The notes under the pieces were generated by a model. That model was given only the letters and a program-made list of their open reading frames with translations, did not search any database and had not been told where the DNA came from. The translations under genes and the position numbers were made by a program. From Serratia inhibens (lineage in GTDB: Bacteria; Pseudomonadota; Gammaproteobacteria; Enterobacterales; Enterobacteriaceae), in NCBI RefSeq assembly GCF_003591175.1, contig NZ_QYYG01000006.1, positions 62,001-126,000 on the forward strand: a stretch of 64,000 nucleotides of DNA, written 5' to 3'. The number at the start of each line of letters is the position of its first letter. Position 1 is the stretch's first letter. This document shows, in pieces, positions 44,219-53,642 of the stretch.

Positions 44219-45402
44219 GTCTGGGTACATGGTATCTGCTGAGCTTGCTGGTGGCGGGCGGTTCGGCCCAGGCGATGTCGGCCGGGGAATATGTGGCCAG
44301 GGCCGGTGACTGCACCGCCTGCCATACCGCGCCGGGTGGCGCTTTGCTGGCCGGGGGCATGAAGTTCCCTACGCCGCTGGGCGCTATTTACGCCACCAAT
44401 ATCACGCCGGATAAGCAACACGGCATCGGTTCCTACTCTTTCGATGAGTTTGACCGCGCCATGCGCCAGGGCATCGCCAAAGATGGCCATCGCCTGTACC
44501 CGGCGATGCCCTATACCTCTTACGCCAAGATGAACGCGGCGGATATGCGCGCGCTGTACGATTATCTGATGCAGGAAGTGCCGGCGCAGAACGCCGCCAA
44601 CCGCGCCGGCGATATCAGTTGGCCGTTGTCGATGCGCTGGCCGTTGGCGGTTTGGAATCAGCTGTTCCATGACGATGCTCAATATCAGCCGGACAACGGC
44701 CAGAGCGCCGAGTGGAACCGCGGCGCTTATCTGGTGCAGGGAGCGGGCCACTGCGGCAGTTGCCATACGCCGCGCGGCTGGGCAATGCAGGAAAAGGGGT
44801 TGGACAGCAAGGATCCGGTCTTCCTGAGCGGGGCCGAGCTGGACGGTTGGTACGCGTCTAACCTGCGCGGCATGCCGCAGGAAGAGGTGGCTGCGCTGTT
44901 GAAAGCCGGCCGCAGTCGGCATGCTGCCGTCGCCGGGCCGATGAGCGAGGTAGTCGCCCACAGTACGCAGTATCTTACCGATAGCGATCTGAGCGCCATC
45001 GCCGCTTATCTGCACAGCCTGGCGGCGGAAAAACCTCAGGCAGGGAAAGCCGTTGCCCCGGTGGCCGGCAATCAACAGGCCGGGCAGCGCACCTATGCGA
45101 TGTACTGTTCAACCTGCCACGGCAATAAAGGCGAGGGCAGCGACAACACCATTCCGGCATTGGCAGGCAACGCGACGGTGACGGCGGACAATCCGCTGAC
45201 CGCGCTGCGTGTGTTGCTGGAAGGGGCGCAAACGCCGATCACCCGACAGGCCACCGCGATCGCCATGCCAGGTTACGGCTGGGTATTGAACGACCGGCAG
45301 GCGGCCGATCTGATGAGTTATTTACGCGGGAATTGGGGCAATCAGGCTGGGGCGGTAACGGCGCAGCAGGTGCAGGAGGCGCGTAAGCTGGCGGAGAAAT
45401 AA
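44215..45402 (+). CDS. Triheme c-type cytochrome, electron acceptor of SpdH
   Basis: This 395-residue exported protein has a signal peptide (about 1-20, ending AQA) and three CxxCH heme sites: CTACH (33-37), CGSCH (180-184) and CSTCH (298-302). This is the layout of the cytochrome subunits of alcohol, gluconate and aldose dehydrogenases, which pass electrons from a periplasmic flavoprotein to ubiquinone. It overlaps the spermidine dehydrogenase gene by 4 bp (ATGA), so the two are made together and it is the likely partner. Related families would be named gluconate 2-dehydrogenase cytochrome subunit by homology alone. Confidence 0.85.
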   Translation: MSLGTWYLLSLLVAGGSAQAMSAGEYVARAGDCTACHTAPGGALLAGGMKFPTPLGAIYATNITPDKQHGIGSYSFDEFDRAMRQGIAKDGHRLYPAMPYTSYAKMNAADMRALYDYLMQEVPAQNAANRAGDISWPLSMRWPLAVWNQLFHDDAQYQPDNGQSAEWNRGAYLVQGAGHCGSCHTPRGWAMQEKGLDSKDPVFLSGAELDGWYASNLRGMPQEEVAALLKAGRSRHAAVAGPMSEVVAHSTQYLTDSDLSAIAAYLHSLAAEKPQAGKAVAPVAGNQQAGQRTYAMYCSTCHGNKGEGSDNTIPALAGNATVTADNPLTALRVLLEGAQTPITRQATAIAMPGYGWVLNDRQAADLMSYLRGNWGNQAGAVTAQQVQEARKLAEK

Positions 45403-45405
45403 CGG

Positions 45406-45442
45406 CGGGGCGCGGTGCCGTTCACAGACCGCGCCCCGTTTG
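45406..45442. terminator. Bidirectional terminator, cytochrome c gene/hmp
   Basis: CGGGGCGCGGT, an 11-nt loop and ACCGCGCCCCG followed by TTTGATT; it lies between convergent genes. Confidence 0.8.
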
Positions 45443-45443
45443 A

Positions 45444-46634
45444 TTAGAGTACCTTATGCGGGCCGAAGCATTCGTAGTGGATGCGATCGGCGTTCACGCC
45501 CATTTCCAGCAGCTGTTTGCCAACATGCTGCATAAAGGGTACCGGGCCGCAGAAGTAGTAATGCATCTGCGGATCGTCGAGCGTTTCGCGCAGTGCGCTG
45601 AGGTCCATCAACCCGCGGCTCTGATAATCGCGGCCTTCCACGTCGTCGGTGCCCGGCTCGCGGTACCAGACGTGACGGCTCAGGTTTGGCATGCGGCCGG
45701 CGATATCCGCCACTTCATCTGCAAAGGCGTGAACGCCGCCGTTTTCCGCCGCGTGCAACCAGTGCACGTTCGCCTGATGTTGACTGCCGTGCAGGGTATT
45801 GAGCATACCGAGCATGGGCGTTTGGCCCACGCCGGCGGAAATCAGCGTTACCGGGGTGGTTGGCTGCACGTCAAGGAAGAAATCCCCGTGCGGCGGTGCC
45901 AGATAAAGCACATCGCCCTCTTTGGCCTGTTGATGCAGGAAATTCGAGACCTTACCTTGATCTTCACGCTTCACCGCGATGCGGTAGTATTCGCCGTTAG
46001 GCGCGGTGGTCAGTGAGTATTGGCGGATTTCCTGATTTTCCATGCTGTCGTCATTGATATAGACCGCCAGATATTGCCCCGGCTTGAAGTCAATCACGCG
46101 GCCGCCGTCAACCGGCGCCAGCACGAAGCTGCAAATCACGTCGCTTTGCGGCTGCTTTTTGACAATGCGGAAAGCGCGCCGTTCGCGCCAGCCACCGTTC
46201 GCATTTTCACTTTCCTGATAAATCTGGCTTTCACGCTGGATAAACACGTTAGCCAATACGCCGTAGGCCTTGCCCCAGGCATCCAGCACTTCCTGGCCCG
46301 GGCTGAACATTTCGTCCAGCGTTGCCAGCAGGTGGCCGCCGACAATTTGATACTGCTCCGGCTGGATATTCAGACTGGTGTGCTTTTGGGCAATACGCTC
46401 TACCGCCGGCAGCAGCGCCGCCAGGTTTTCGAGATTGGCGGCATAAGCACAGATCGCATCGAACAACGCCTGGCGTTGATCGCCGTTGCGCTGGTTATTC
46501 ATGTTGAAAACATCTTTCAACTCAGGATTGTGTTCGAACATGCGATCGTAGAAATGAGCGGTCAGTTTAGGCCCGGTAGCAGCCAGCAGGGGAATCGTGG
46601 ATTTTACGGTGGCGATGGTTTGGCTATCCAGCAT
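45444..46634 (-). CDS. hmp: Flavohemoglobin (nitric oxide dioxygenase)
   Basis: Converts nitric oxide and oxygen to nitrate with NAD(P)H. An N-terminal globin domain (about 1-138; proximal His near [11 protein letters not shown]) is followed by a ferredoxin reductase-type FAD domain (RQYSLT) and an NAD domain ([25 protein letters not shown]). The length is 396 residues, as in E. coli. AAAGGAGC precedes the start. An NsrR box lies 39 bp upstream, and glyA is divergent, as in E. coli. Confidence 0.97.
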   Translation of the reverse strand: MLDSQTIATVKSTIPLLAATGPKLTAHFYDRMFEHNPELKDVFNMNNQRNGDQRQALFDAICAYAANLENLAALLPAVERIAQKHTSLNIQPEQYQIVGGHLLATLDEMFSPGQEVLDAWGKAYGVLANVFIQRESQIYQESENANGGWRERRAFRIVKKQPQSDVICSFVLAPVDGGRVIDFKPGQYLAVYINDDSMENQEIRQYSLTTAPNGEYYRIAVKREDQGKVSNFLHQQAKEGDVLYLAPPHGDFFLDVQPTTPVTLISAGVGQTPMLGMLNTLHGSQHQANVHWLHAAENGGVHAFADEVADIAGRMPNLSRHVWYREPGTDDVEGRDYQSRGLMDLSALRETLDDPQMHYYFCGPVPFMQHVGKQLLEMGVNADRIHYECFGPHKVL

Positions 46635-46672
46635 GGTAGTGCTCCTTTAACGTCAATTATTGGAATATTTAA

Positions 46673-46695
46673 ATGTTGCATATTAAATGCATCTT
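46673..46695 (-). promoter_or_regulatory. NsrR box of hmp
   Basis: Read on the minus strand, AAGATGCATTT, one base and ATATGCAACAT fit the 11-1-11 NsrR consensus. The first half is perfect and the second matches 8 of 11. Repression relieved by nitric oxide is expected. Confidence 0.85.
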
Positions 46696-46871
46696 TAAGT
46701 TTGCACAAATATTAGCGATTTCCGCCAGGGCTGTAAATACCCTTGCTTTTGTTGCGGAGTTGTTAAGCGACGATCCCGCTCACAGAACATGAAAAAAACG
46801 CATCCTCAGCATGAGTAAAAGTCCGTTGCCGGATGGCGTGATTTATCGGATCAAAGCCTTGCCGCGCGTCA

Positions 46872-46887
46872 TGCCAATCGTTTGCGT
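46872..46887 (+). promoter_or_regulatory. PurR box of glyA
   Basis: TGCCAATCGTTTGCGT agrees with the PurR palindrome at 12 of 16 bases and keeps the AATCGTTTGCGT half known from E. coli glyA. Confidence 0.72.
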
Positions 46888-47007
46888 AAAAACCTCTGTC
46901 AAGACCTATCCTCGGTAGGGGAAAACAGTTTACACTGTTGCCCAGAACCCAACCGGGTAGTTATTTGGTGATTTTTTAGTTAGCCGATTTAAGTCAGGAG
47001 ATGCCGG

Positions 47008-48261
47008 ATGTTAAAGCGTGAAATGAACATTGCCGATTATGATGCCGAACTGTGGCGTGCAATGGAGCAAGAAGTCGTGCGTCAGGAAGAGCACATTGAG
47101 CTGATTGCGTCTGAGAACTACACCAGCCCGCGCGTAATGCAGGCTCAGGGTTCCCAGTTGACCAACAAATACGCTGAAGGCTATCCGGGCAAGCGTTATT
47201 ACGGCGGCTGCGAATACGTGGATATCGTTGAGCAACTGGCCATCGACCGTGCCAAAGAGCTGTTTGGTGCAGATTACGCCAACGTGCAGCCGCACTCCGG
47301 CTCCCAGGCTAACTTCGCCGTCTACACCGCGCTGCTGCAGCCGGGCGACACCATTCTGGGCATGAACCTGGCGCACGGCGGCCACCTGACCCACGGTTCA
47401 CCGGTCAACCTGTCCGGCAAGCTGTACAACGTGGTGCCTTACGGCATCAACGACAAAGGCGAAATCGATTACGACGATCTGGCCAAGCAAGCGCAGACCC
47501 ACAAACCAAAAATGATCATCGGTGGCTTCTCGGCCTTCTCCGGTCTGGTTGACTGGAAAAAAATGCGTGAAATCGCCGACAGCATCGGCGCTTACCTGTT
47601 CGTTGACATGGCGCACGTTGCGGGCCTGATCGCCGCCGGCGTTTATCCGAACCCGGTTCCGCACGCGCACATCGTCACCACCACCACTCACAAAACCCTG
47701 GCGGGTCCGCGCGGCGGCCTGATCCTGGCGAAAGGCGGTGATGAAGATCTGTACAAGAAGCTGAACTCCGCCGTATTCCCTGGCGGCCAGGGCGGCCCGC
47801 TGATGCATGTGATTGCCGGTAAAGCGGTAGCGCTGAAAGAAGCGATGGAGCCTGAGTTCAAGGTTTACCAGCAGCAAGTAGCCGATAACGCCAAAGCGAT
47901 GGTGAAGGTGTTCCTGGAGCGCGGCTACAAAGTGGTTTCCGGCGGTACTCATAACCACCTGTTCCTGCTGGACCTGGTTGACAAGAATCTGACCGGTAAA
48001 GAAGCTGACGCAGCCCTGGGCCGCGCCAACATCACCGTGAACAAAAACAGCGTGCCAAACGATCCGAAAAGCCCGTTCGTTACCTCTGGTATTCGTATCG
48101 GTACGCCGGCTGTGACCCGTCGCGGCTTCAAAACTGCTGAAGTGACTGAGTTGGCCGGTTGGATCTGCGACGTGCTGGACAACATCAACGATGAAGCCAC
48201 CATCGAACGCACCAAGAAGAAAGTGCTGGATATCTGCGCCCGCCTGCCGGTCTACGCATAA
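47008..48261 (+). CDS. glyA: Serine hydroxymethyltransferase
   Basis: PLP enzyme that interconverts serine and glycine and supplies 5,10-methylene-tetrahydrofolate. The PLP lysine lies in [14 protein letters not shown]. The N-terminal block [20 protein letters not shown] is invariant. The length is 417 residues, the E. coli length. CAGGAG precedes the start. It is monocistronic, with the terminator right after. Confidence 0.98.
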   Translation: MLKREMNIADYDAELWRAMEQEVVRQEEHIELIASENYTSPRVMQAQGSQLTNKYAEGYPGKRYYGGCEYVDIVEQLAIDRAKELFGADYANVQPHSGSQANFAVYTALLQPGDTILGMNLAHGGHLTHGSPVNLSGKLYNVVPYGINDKGEIDYDDLAKQAQTHKPKMIIGGFSAFSGLVDWKKMREIADSIGAYLFVDMAHVAGLIAAGVYPNPVPHAHIVTTTTHKTLAGPRGGLILAKGGDEDLYKKLNSAVFPGGQGGPLMHVIAGKAVALKEAMEPEFKVYQQQVADNAKAMVKVFLERGYKVVSGGTHNHLFLLDLVDKNLTGKEADAALGRANITVNKNSVPNDPKSPFVTSGIRIGTPAVTRRGFKTAEVTELAGWICDVLDNINDEATIERTKKKVLDICARLPVYA

Positions 48262-48276
48262 TTCTGCTTTCTATTT

Positions 48277-48304
48277 AAAAACCCGCTTCGGCGGGTTTTT
48301 TTAT
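48277..48304 (+). terminator. glyA terminator
   Basis: AAACCCGC-TTCG-GCGGGTTT followed by TTTTT, a standard tetraloop terminator. Confidence 0.93.
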
Positions 48305-48416
48305 GCCTGTTGCCGGCAAACTGTGAACTGCTTAGCACTCTATCCCCTTGATCGTGAATGAGCGTTGCTCGTGGGTGTGAGCTCTGTCAAAGTATCGCCT
48401 ACACACCGGAGGGATC

Positions 48417-49568
48417 ATGGTTCTGCAATCAACGCGTTGGCTCGCTCTCAGTTATTTCACCTACTTCTTTTCTTATGGCATCTTCTTACCGTTTTGGGGC
48501 GTTTGGCTGAAAGGCGAGGGCATCGCGCCTGAAACCATAGGCATTCTGCTCGGCGCCGGTCTGGTCGCGCGTTTCCTCGGCAGTTTGCTGATTGCTCCCC
48601 GGGTTAAAGATCCTTCCCATCTGGTAACGGCATTACGCCTGCTGGCGTTGCTGACGCTGGCCTTTGCCGTTGGGTTCTGCTTCGGTAACGGCTGGGGTTG
48701 GCTGATGCTGGTGATTGCCGGCTTCAACCTGTTCTTCTCGCCGTTGGTGCCGTTGACCGACGCGCTGGCCGCCACCTGGCAAAAACAAATCACCATGGAT
48801 TACGGGCGTGTCAGGCTGTGGGGCTCGCTGGCCTTCGTGATCGGCTCGGCGCTGACCGGACAAATGGTGTCGGTTTGGGGTCATAACGCCATTCTTTACA
48901 GCTTGATCCTCAGCGTGCTGGCGATGCTGCTGGGCATGATGCTGAAACCGAGCGTGATGCCGCAAGGGGAGACGCGTACCCAAAGCGGGCCAGACCGCTC
49001 ACTGCGTGAAATGCTCAAGGAAGGGCCGGTCTGGCGTTTCCTGCTGTGCGTCACTTTGCTGCAGGGCGCGCACGCCGGCTATTACAGCTTTGGTTCTATC
49101 TACTGGCAGGAGGCCGGTTACTCGGCTTCGACGATCGGTTATCTGTGGTCACTGGGTGTGGTGGCAGAAGTCATCATTTTCGCCAGCAGCAATTTCCTGT
49201 TCCGCCGCTGGAATGCACGCAATCTGCTGCTGCTTTCCGCCTGCTGCGGGGTGCTGCGCTGGAGCCTGATGGCTTACAGCACCGAACTGGGCTGGCTGCT
49301 GGTGATCCAGATCCTGCATTGCGGCACCTTTACCGTCTGCCATCTGGCGGCGATGCGTTTTATCGCTGCGCGCAAAGGGCCGGAGGTGATCCGGCTGCAG
49401 GCGATTTACTCGGCGCTGGCGATGGGCGGCGGCATTGCGATTATGACGGTGATTGCCGGCTTCCTGTTTGAACATCTGCAGGGCGGGGTATTCTGGGTGA
49501 TGGCGGCAGTGGCGTTGCCGGCGTTGTTTATCCGCCCGCCGGCCGTTGCGGTTAGCGGCAGCCGTTAA
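48417..49568 (+). CDS. hcaT: MFS transporter HcaT (3-phenylpropionate type)
   Basis: Twelve-helix major facilitator of 383 residues, close to E. coli HcaT (379). It shares long identical blocks such as ETIGILLGAGLVARFLGSLL and SPLVPLTDALA. The annotated substrate is 3-phenylpropionate, but the hca dioxygenase genes are not in this window, so the real substrate is open. The start has GGAGGGATC upstream. The stop overlaps that of csiE; the same neighbour pair exists in E. coli. Confidence 0.9.
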   Translation: MVLQSTRWLALSYFTYFFSYGIFLPFWGVWLKGEGIAPETIGILLGAGLVARFLGSLLIAPRVKDPSHLVTALRLLALLTLAFAVGFCFGNGWGWLMLVIAGFNLFFSPLVPLTDALAATWQKQITMDYGRVRLWGSLAFVIGSALTGQMVSVWGHNAILYSLILSVLAMLLGMMLKPSVMPQGETRTQSGPDRSLREMLKEGPVWRFLLCVTLLQGAHAGYYSFGSIYWQEAGYSASTIGYLWSLGVVAEVIIFASSNFLFRRWNARNLLLLSACCGVLRWSLMAYSTELGWLLVIQILHCGTFTVCHLAAMRFIAARKGPEVIRLQAIYSALAMGGGIAIMTVIAGFLFEHLQGGVFWVMAAVALPALFIRPPAVAVSGSR

Positions 49569-50830
49569 GAGGCTTCCAGCAGCGCGCGGATGGCTTTGCG
49601 CTGCTGGCGTTCCAACGGCAATTCGGTATATATCAGCGGCGGCTGCGGTTCACTGTGCACCGCCGCATAAGGGCTGATCACCAGCGTGACACCTTGCGGC
49701 GCGCCGGAGCGCAGGTAATCGCGCAGTGGCAGATACTTGATGTTCAACGGCAGCAGCGTTAATTCGCGGATCTGATATTCCACTTCCTCTTCCAATTGCG
49801 GATTGTCCAGCGTCAGTAACAGCACCTGTTTTTCCTGCAGCGCGTTACCCTGCATCAGCCAGGCGCCGAAACTGATGGCAACCAACCCCGCTTCCTCATT
49901 GGAAAAACGAATTTCATATTCCTGTTCGAGCGGTGCCAGCGCTTCCTGAGTGGTGCGCATCAGGCGCGGGTACATGCGTAACACTTCCTCGAGCAACATG
50001 TTGTCAATGCCGATGTCAAAACGACAGCGCTCGACCGCAGGTGCCAGATGGGCGAACAGCTGGCTGATCAAATCTTCTTTACTGCTGAAGGTCATGCCGG
50101 AAATCTGCTGGAAGCGCTCGACCATGTTTTCAATCGCTCTCATTAACCGCAGATCTTCCTCCGAGTCGTTGCTGTGGTAGCTGTGGTTTTTCAGCATGGT
50201 GAACATCAGCACCAGAAAATCGCTTTCGCTGGTCTCGGGCTGCAGGGCGAAAAGCTGATTCAGCGATTGATGCAGCAAGCTGGCCGCCTGATGCTCAGGT
50301 TTCTGATGCAGCCAGGCGCGCTGGGTGGCGGTGAATAGCGGGTGTCGTTGGCGCTGGCTTTCCCAGGCGCAGTAACACAGGTAATGCTGCAGAAACTGGC
50401 GATCGCGTTGATCCAGAGGGCGGTTGAGCAGCGGTTCACAGCTGCCGATGTAACTTTCCAACTGTGGCGACGGATCGGTGTTTACCGCCAGCGCCTGATG
50501 CAGCCAGGGGGCAAAATGTTGGTCGATAAACTCCGGGCTGCAGCGCAGGGCTCTGCGCAACCAATGGAGCAGGCAGAGGCGTTGGTTGAGCGCGCTTCCC
50601 TTGAGCCGGTAACCTTCGTCGGAATTGCCGACGATCTCCAGATGGTGGAAACGCTGGATTTCACTGGCAACCTCGGCTATATCTTGCCGGGCAGTGGGGG
50701 GGGCGACGCCGTTGACTTGGCTGATAGTCTCCAGTTGTACTGCGGGCACCGGCGCATACAGCATCAGTAACAGATGACAGCGCCGTTGTTGACCGGAGAG
50801 CTCAGGCACAGGAGCAGTGTCCAGGCTCAT
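49565..50830 (-). CDS. csiE: Stationary-phase protein CsiE
   Basis: This 421-residue homologue of E. coli CsiE (426) has an N-terminal winged-helix-like part (about 10-90; RRCHLLLMLYAPVPAVQLETI). Two PRD-like modules follow (about 180-400), including LPLNIKYLPLRDYLRSGAPQ. PRD proteins are usually antiterminators or activators controlled by PTS phosphorylation. The CsiE target is not known; in E. coli the gene is induced in stationary phase by cAMP-CRP and RpoS. It is convergent with hcaT, with 4-bp overlap. Confidence 0.88.
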   Translation of the reverse strand: MSLDTAPVPELSGQQRRCHLLLMLYAPVPAVQLETISQVNGVAPPTARQDIAEVASEIQRFHHLEIVGNSDEGYRLKGSALNQRLCLLHWLRRALRCSPEFIDQHFAPWLHQALAVNTDPSPQLESYIGSCEPLLNRPLDQRDRQFLQHYLCYCAWESQRQRHPLFTATQRAWLHQKPEHQAASLLHQSLNQLFALQPETSESDFLVLMFTMLKNHSYHSNDSEEDLRLMRAIENMVERFQQISGMTFSSKEDLISQLFAHLAPAVERCRFDIGIDNMLLEEVLRMYPRLMRTTQEALAPLEQEYEIRFSNEEAGLVAISFGAWLMQGNALQEKQVLLLTLDNPQLEEEVEYQIRELTLLPLNIKYLPLRDYLRSGAPQGVTLVISPYAAVHSEPQPPLIYTELPLERQQRKAIRALLEAS

Positions 50831-50976
50831 ATCACCTTCTGGCAGGTAACGTTTAAATTATGAGTAAGCATAGCAAAAGGCTGTGCAGCGGCGTGGCTGC
50901 GGCACCCGGTTTTATTTCGGCTTACAACTTTCGTCACAATTATTGTGCCGATTAACGGCGGTTGAAGATTGGTTAA

Positions 50977-50991
50977 TGTTACTTTATAACA
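50977..50991 (+). promoter_or_regulatory. Zur-like operator upstream of DUF1007/NicO genes
   Basis: TGTTACTTTATAACA is a TGTTA-N5-TAACA palindrome that agrees at 12 of 15 bases with the Zur core TGTTATAATATAACA. It lies 17 bp before the DUF1007 start. Zinc-dependent repression is inferred. Confidence 0.6.
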
Positions 50992-51008
50992 ATAATGAGT
51001 ATGATTTG

Positions 51009-51644
51009 ATGATGATCTTAGGTTTTATTGTGGCCGGTTTTTTAGCGTTATTCAGCGCCGGCGCTGTCGCTCACCCGCACAGCTTTATTGATATGAACAC
51101 CACTTTCGTGGCGAAAGATCAAAAGTTGGTCGGTTTGAAAATGGTTTGGGTAATGGATGAAATCACCTCGGCGGATCTGCTGTACGATGCGCAGAACGCG
51201 AAAAGCGACTCGGAAGTGTGGAAAAAACTGGCGGCGGAAGTCATGGCCAACGTGCTCGGCCAGCACTATTTCACCGATGTGTATCGCGACGGCAAGCCGG
51301 TGAAATACCTGAATCTGCCGACCGAATACCATTTGTCGCGCCAGGGGCACCAGGCGGTGCTGGAGTTTGTGCTGCCGCTGGCCGAACCGCAGCCGTTGGC
51401 AGGCAAGCCGTTTGAAATCTCCACCTACGATCCCAGCTATTTTGTCGATATGACCTACAAGGATAAAACGGCGCTGCATTTGCCGCCGGAAATGGCCCCG
51501 CAGTGCAAGTTCAGCCTGATGACGCCGAAGCCGGATTCCTCTTTGCAGGCTTACGCATTGTCCCTCGATAAGAACGATGCGCCCAGCGAAGATATGGCAC
51601 TGGGGCAACAGTTCGCGCAGCGGGTGACTTTGCAATGTCAATAA
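51009..51644 (+). CDS. DUF1007 family exported protein
   Basis: The protein has a signal peptide (about 1-20, ending AVA), then HPHSFIDMNTTFVAKDQ, whose His pair may bind metal at the mature N terminus. The remainder is a beta-rich domain of the COG3683 type, found next to NicO-type permeases. Total 211 residues. I chose the ATG at 51009: an ATG at 50976 would lie in the Zur-like operator and add an odd N terminus. It overlaps the permease gene by 10 bp. A role as a periplasmic metal-handling partner is inferred. Confidence 0.82.
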   Translation: MMILGFIVAGFLALFSAGAVAHPHSFIDMNTTFVAKDQKLVGLKMVWVMDEITSADLLYDAQNAKSDSEVWKKLAAEVMANVLGQHYFTDVYRDGKPVKYLNLPTEYHLSRQGHQAVLEFVLPLAEPQPLAGKPFEISTYDPSYFVDMTYKDKTALHLPPEMAPQCKFSLMTPKPDSSLQAYALSLDKNDAPSEDMALGQQFAQRVTLQCQ

Positions 51645-52657
51645 ACCTCAGTCAGAACACCGCGCGCAAGCGGCATTGGGCCTTCGGCCTGTGGCCGCTG
51701 CTGCTGTTTGCGCTGTTGCTGGCGTTGGCCGCGCAGCTGGCGTGGCACTATTGGCCGCAACTGCTGATGCAAAGCGTGGTGTGGCAGAAAGGGTTGCACC
51801 AGCAACTGGCCGGCCTGCTGCAGCAGGTAAAAGCCGCCCCCCGGCAGGCCGGGCTGGCGTTGATGCTGTTTAGTCTGAGTTATGGCGTGCTGCATGCGCT
51901 TGGCCCCGGACACGGCAAGGTGGTGATCGCCACCTATTTGGCCACTCACCCGGCGCGGCTGAAAAGCAGCCTGAAACTGACCTTCGCCGCCTCTCTGGTT
52001 CAGGGGCTGGTGGCTATCGCCTTGGTGACCCTGATGCTGGTGGTGTTGCAGTTATCCTCTCGCCAGTTGCACCAAAGCAGTTTCTGGTTGGAGAAGGGCA
52101 GTTTTATTCTGGTCATGTTGCTCGGCGTGCTGCTGGGCTGGCGGGCGCTGAAACGCCTGTATTACGCGGTGAAAGTGCTACGCCCGTCACCGGCGTTGCG
52201 TATCAACAGCCTGCAACCGCTGCCGCTAAATCATGTCCACAGCGAAAACTGTGGCTGCGGGCACCGTCATTTACCGAGCGACAGTGAACTGCAGGCGGGC
52301 AGCGACTGGCGTACGCAAACCGCTATCGTGCTGGCGATGGGTATGCGCCCCTGCTCCGGGGCGATACTGGTGCTGCTGTTTTCCAAGGTGATTGGTGTAT
52401 TCACCTGGGGCGTTATTTCGGCGTTGGCGATGGCGTTTGGCACGTCGCTGACCATTTCATTGTTGGCCTTGCTGGTGCATTACAGCCGCCGGTTGGCAGT
52501 GAGGCTCAGCCGTTCGCGCACGCCTGCCGCCTGGGGCGCCGTTGCCTGGGGAGCACTGGCATTGGCCGGTGGCCTGATTCTGCTGTTCGCCGGATTGCTG
52601 CTGTATGCCAGCGCCCAGCCGGAATTCGGTGGCGGTATTCGGCCTTTCTCCCGCTGA
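51635..52657 (+). CDS. NicO/RcnA-type nickel-cobalt (or zinc) permease
   Basis: This 340-residue inner membrane protein has six to seven helices. The NicO signature HALGPGHGKVVIATYLATHP (about 88-107) is complete. A cytoplasmic His/Cys-rich loop (NHVHSENCGCGHRHLP, about 201-216) could sense or bind metal. A second motif GMRPCSGAILVLLFSKV is also typical. The family moves Ni, Co or related ions; direction and metal are not told by sequence. The Zur-like site before the pair suggests zinc shortage as the trigger. Confidence 0.85.
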   Translation: MSINLSQNTARKRHWAFGLWPLLLFALLLALAAQLAWHYWPQLLMQSVVWQKGLHQQLAGLLQQVKAAPRQAGLALMLFSLSYGVLHALGPGHGKVVIATYLATHPARLKSSLKLTFAASLVQGLVAIALVTLMLVVLQLSSRQLHQSSFWLEKGSFILVMLLGVLLGWRALKRLYYAVKVLRPSPALRINSLQPLPLNHVHSENCGCGHRHLPSDSELQAGSDWRTQTAIVLAMGMRPCSGAILVLLFSKVIGVFTWGVISALAMAFGTSLTISLLALLVHYSRRLAVRLSRSRTPAAWGAVAWGALALAGGLILLFAGLLLYASAQPEFGGGIRPFSR

Positions 52658-52663
52658 CAGGCA

Positions 52664-52697
52664 TAAAAAAAGCGCTGCAAAAATGCAGCGCTTTTTC
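52664..52697. terminator. Bidirectional terminator, permease/suhB
   Basis: AAAGCGCTGCA-AAAA-TGCAGCGCTTTTT, with A and T runs, between convergent genes. Confidence 0.92.
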
Positions 52698-52719
52698 GTA
52701 TTCAATTCACTTGGCGCTA

Positions 52720-53523
52720 TTAACGCTTCAGCGCTTCGCTCAGCTCTTCACGCATGGTAGAAAGCATGGCTTTCACTACGCGCGGGTTGCCTGCAACCAC
52801 ATTGCCGGAGCTGAAGTGGTTATGACCGCCAACAAAGTCGGTCACCAGGCCGCCAGATTCGCGCACCAGCAGTTCGCCGGCAGCAAAGTCCCACGGCTTC
52901 AAGCCAATTTCGAAGAAACCGTCGACGCGGCCGGCGGCCACATAGGCCAGGTCCAGCGCTGCGGAACCGGTGCGACGGAAGTCTGCACACTGGGTAAACA
53001 GTTTGCCGACCACGTTGATGTAAGGGGTCGCGTGCTGTTTAACCTTGAACGGGAAGCCGGTGGCCAGGATGGTGCCATCCAGATCTTTGGCATTGGTGCC
53101 GCGCAGACGGTAGCCATTGAGCTGTGCGCCCTGGCCGCGGGTAGCGGTAAAGAGTTCGTTGCGCATTGGATCGTAAACCACAGCCACTTCAGTACGGCCT
53201 TTGATGCGTACGGCGATGGAAACGGAGAAGTGTGGGAAACGTTTGATGAAGTTTGAGGTGCCATCCAGTGGATCGATCACCCATTGCACATCCTGATCTT
53301 CGCCGACCAGCTCACCGCGTTCTTCGGTAACAATAGTATGTTGCGGATAAGACTTGCGGATCACGTCGATGATCAGATGCTCTGCATCGCGATCGACGTT
53401 AGTGACAAAGTCATTGGTCCCTTTCTGGCTCGCTTCTACAGCGTCCGGGGTTTCGTAGTTTTTGGCAATCAGGTTACCGGCCTTGCGCGCAGCGCGCACG
53501 GCGATAGTCAGCATCGGATGCAT
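52720..53523 (-). CDS. suhB: Inositol-1-monophosphatase SuhB
   Basis: Mg-dependent phosphatase; in E. coli it also joins the NusA-NusG rRNA antitermination complex. The metal motif WVIDPLDGTSNFI and the N-terminal acidic motif VTEERGE are present, and the C-terminal WDFAAGELLVRESGG is conserved. The length is 267 residues, as in E. coli. It is divergent from trmJ, the same arrangement as in E. coli. Confidence 0.97.
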   Translation of the reverse strand: MHPMLTIAVRAARKAGNLIAKNYETPDAVEASQKGTNDFVTNVDRDAEHLIIDVIRKSYPQHTIVTEERGELVGEDQDVQWVIDPLDGTSNFIKRFPHFSVSIAVRIKGRTEVAVVYDPMRNELFTATRGQGAQLNGYRLRGTNAKDLDGTILATGFPFKVKQHATPYINVVGKLFTQCADFRRTGSAALDLAYVAAGRVDGFFEIGLKPWDFAAGELLVRESGGLVTDFVGGHNHFSSGNVVAGNPRVVKAMLSTMREELSEALKR

Positions 53524-53642
53524 GGGTATCTTCCAACTAGGATGTTAAAGAACAGGAAACGGCGCGAAGTATAGCAGCTGTTCGGCAAAATGCCTACGAC
53601 TGTGTTAAGATGCTGTGATTTTCCGCTACGCTCAGAGTTTGT

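Larger units (their letters stand above)
46635..47007. other. hmp/glyA divergent regulatory region
   Basis: This 373-bp non-coding region holds an NsrR box near hmp and a PurR box near glyA. TTTACA at 46929-46934 could be a -35 or -10 segment of a glyA promoter. No gene is seen. Palindromic MetR sites, known for E. coli glyA, could not be picked out with confidence. Confidence 0.65.
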
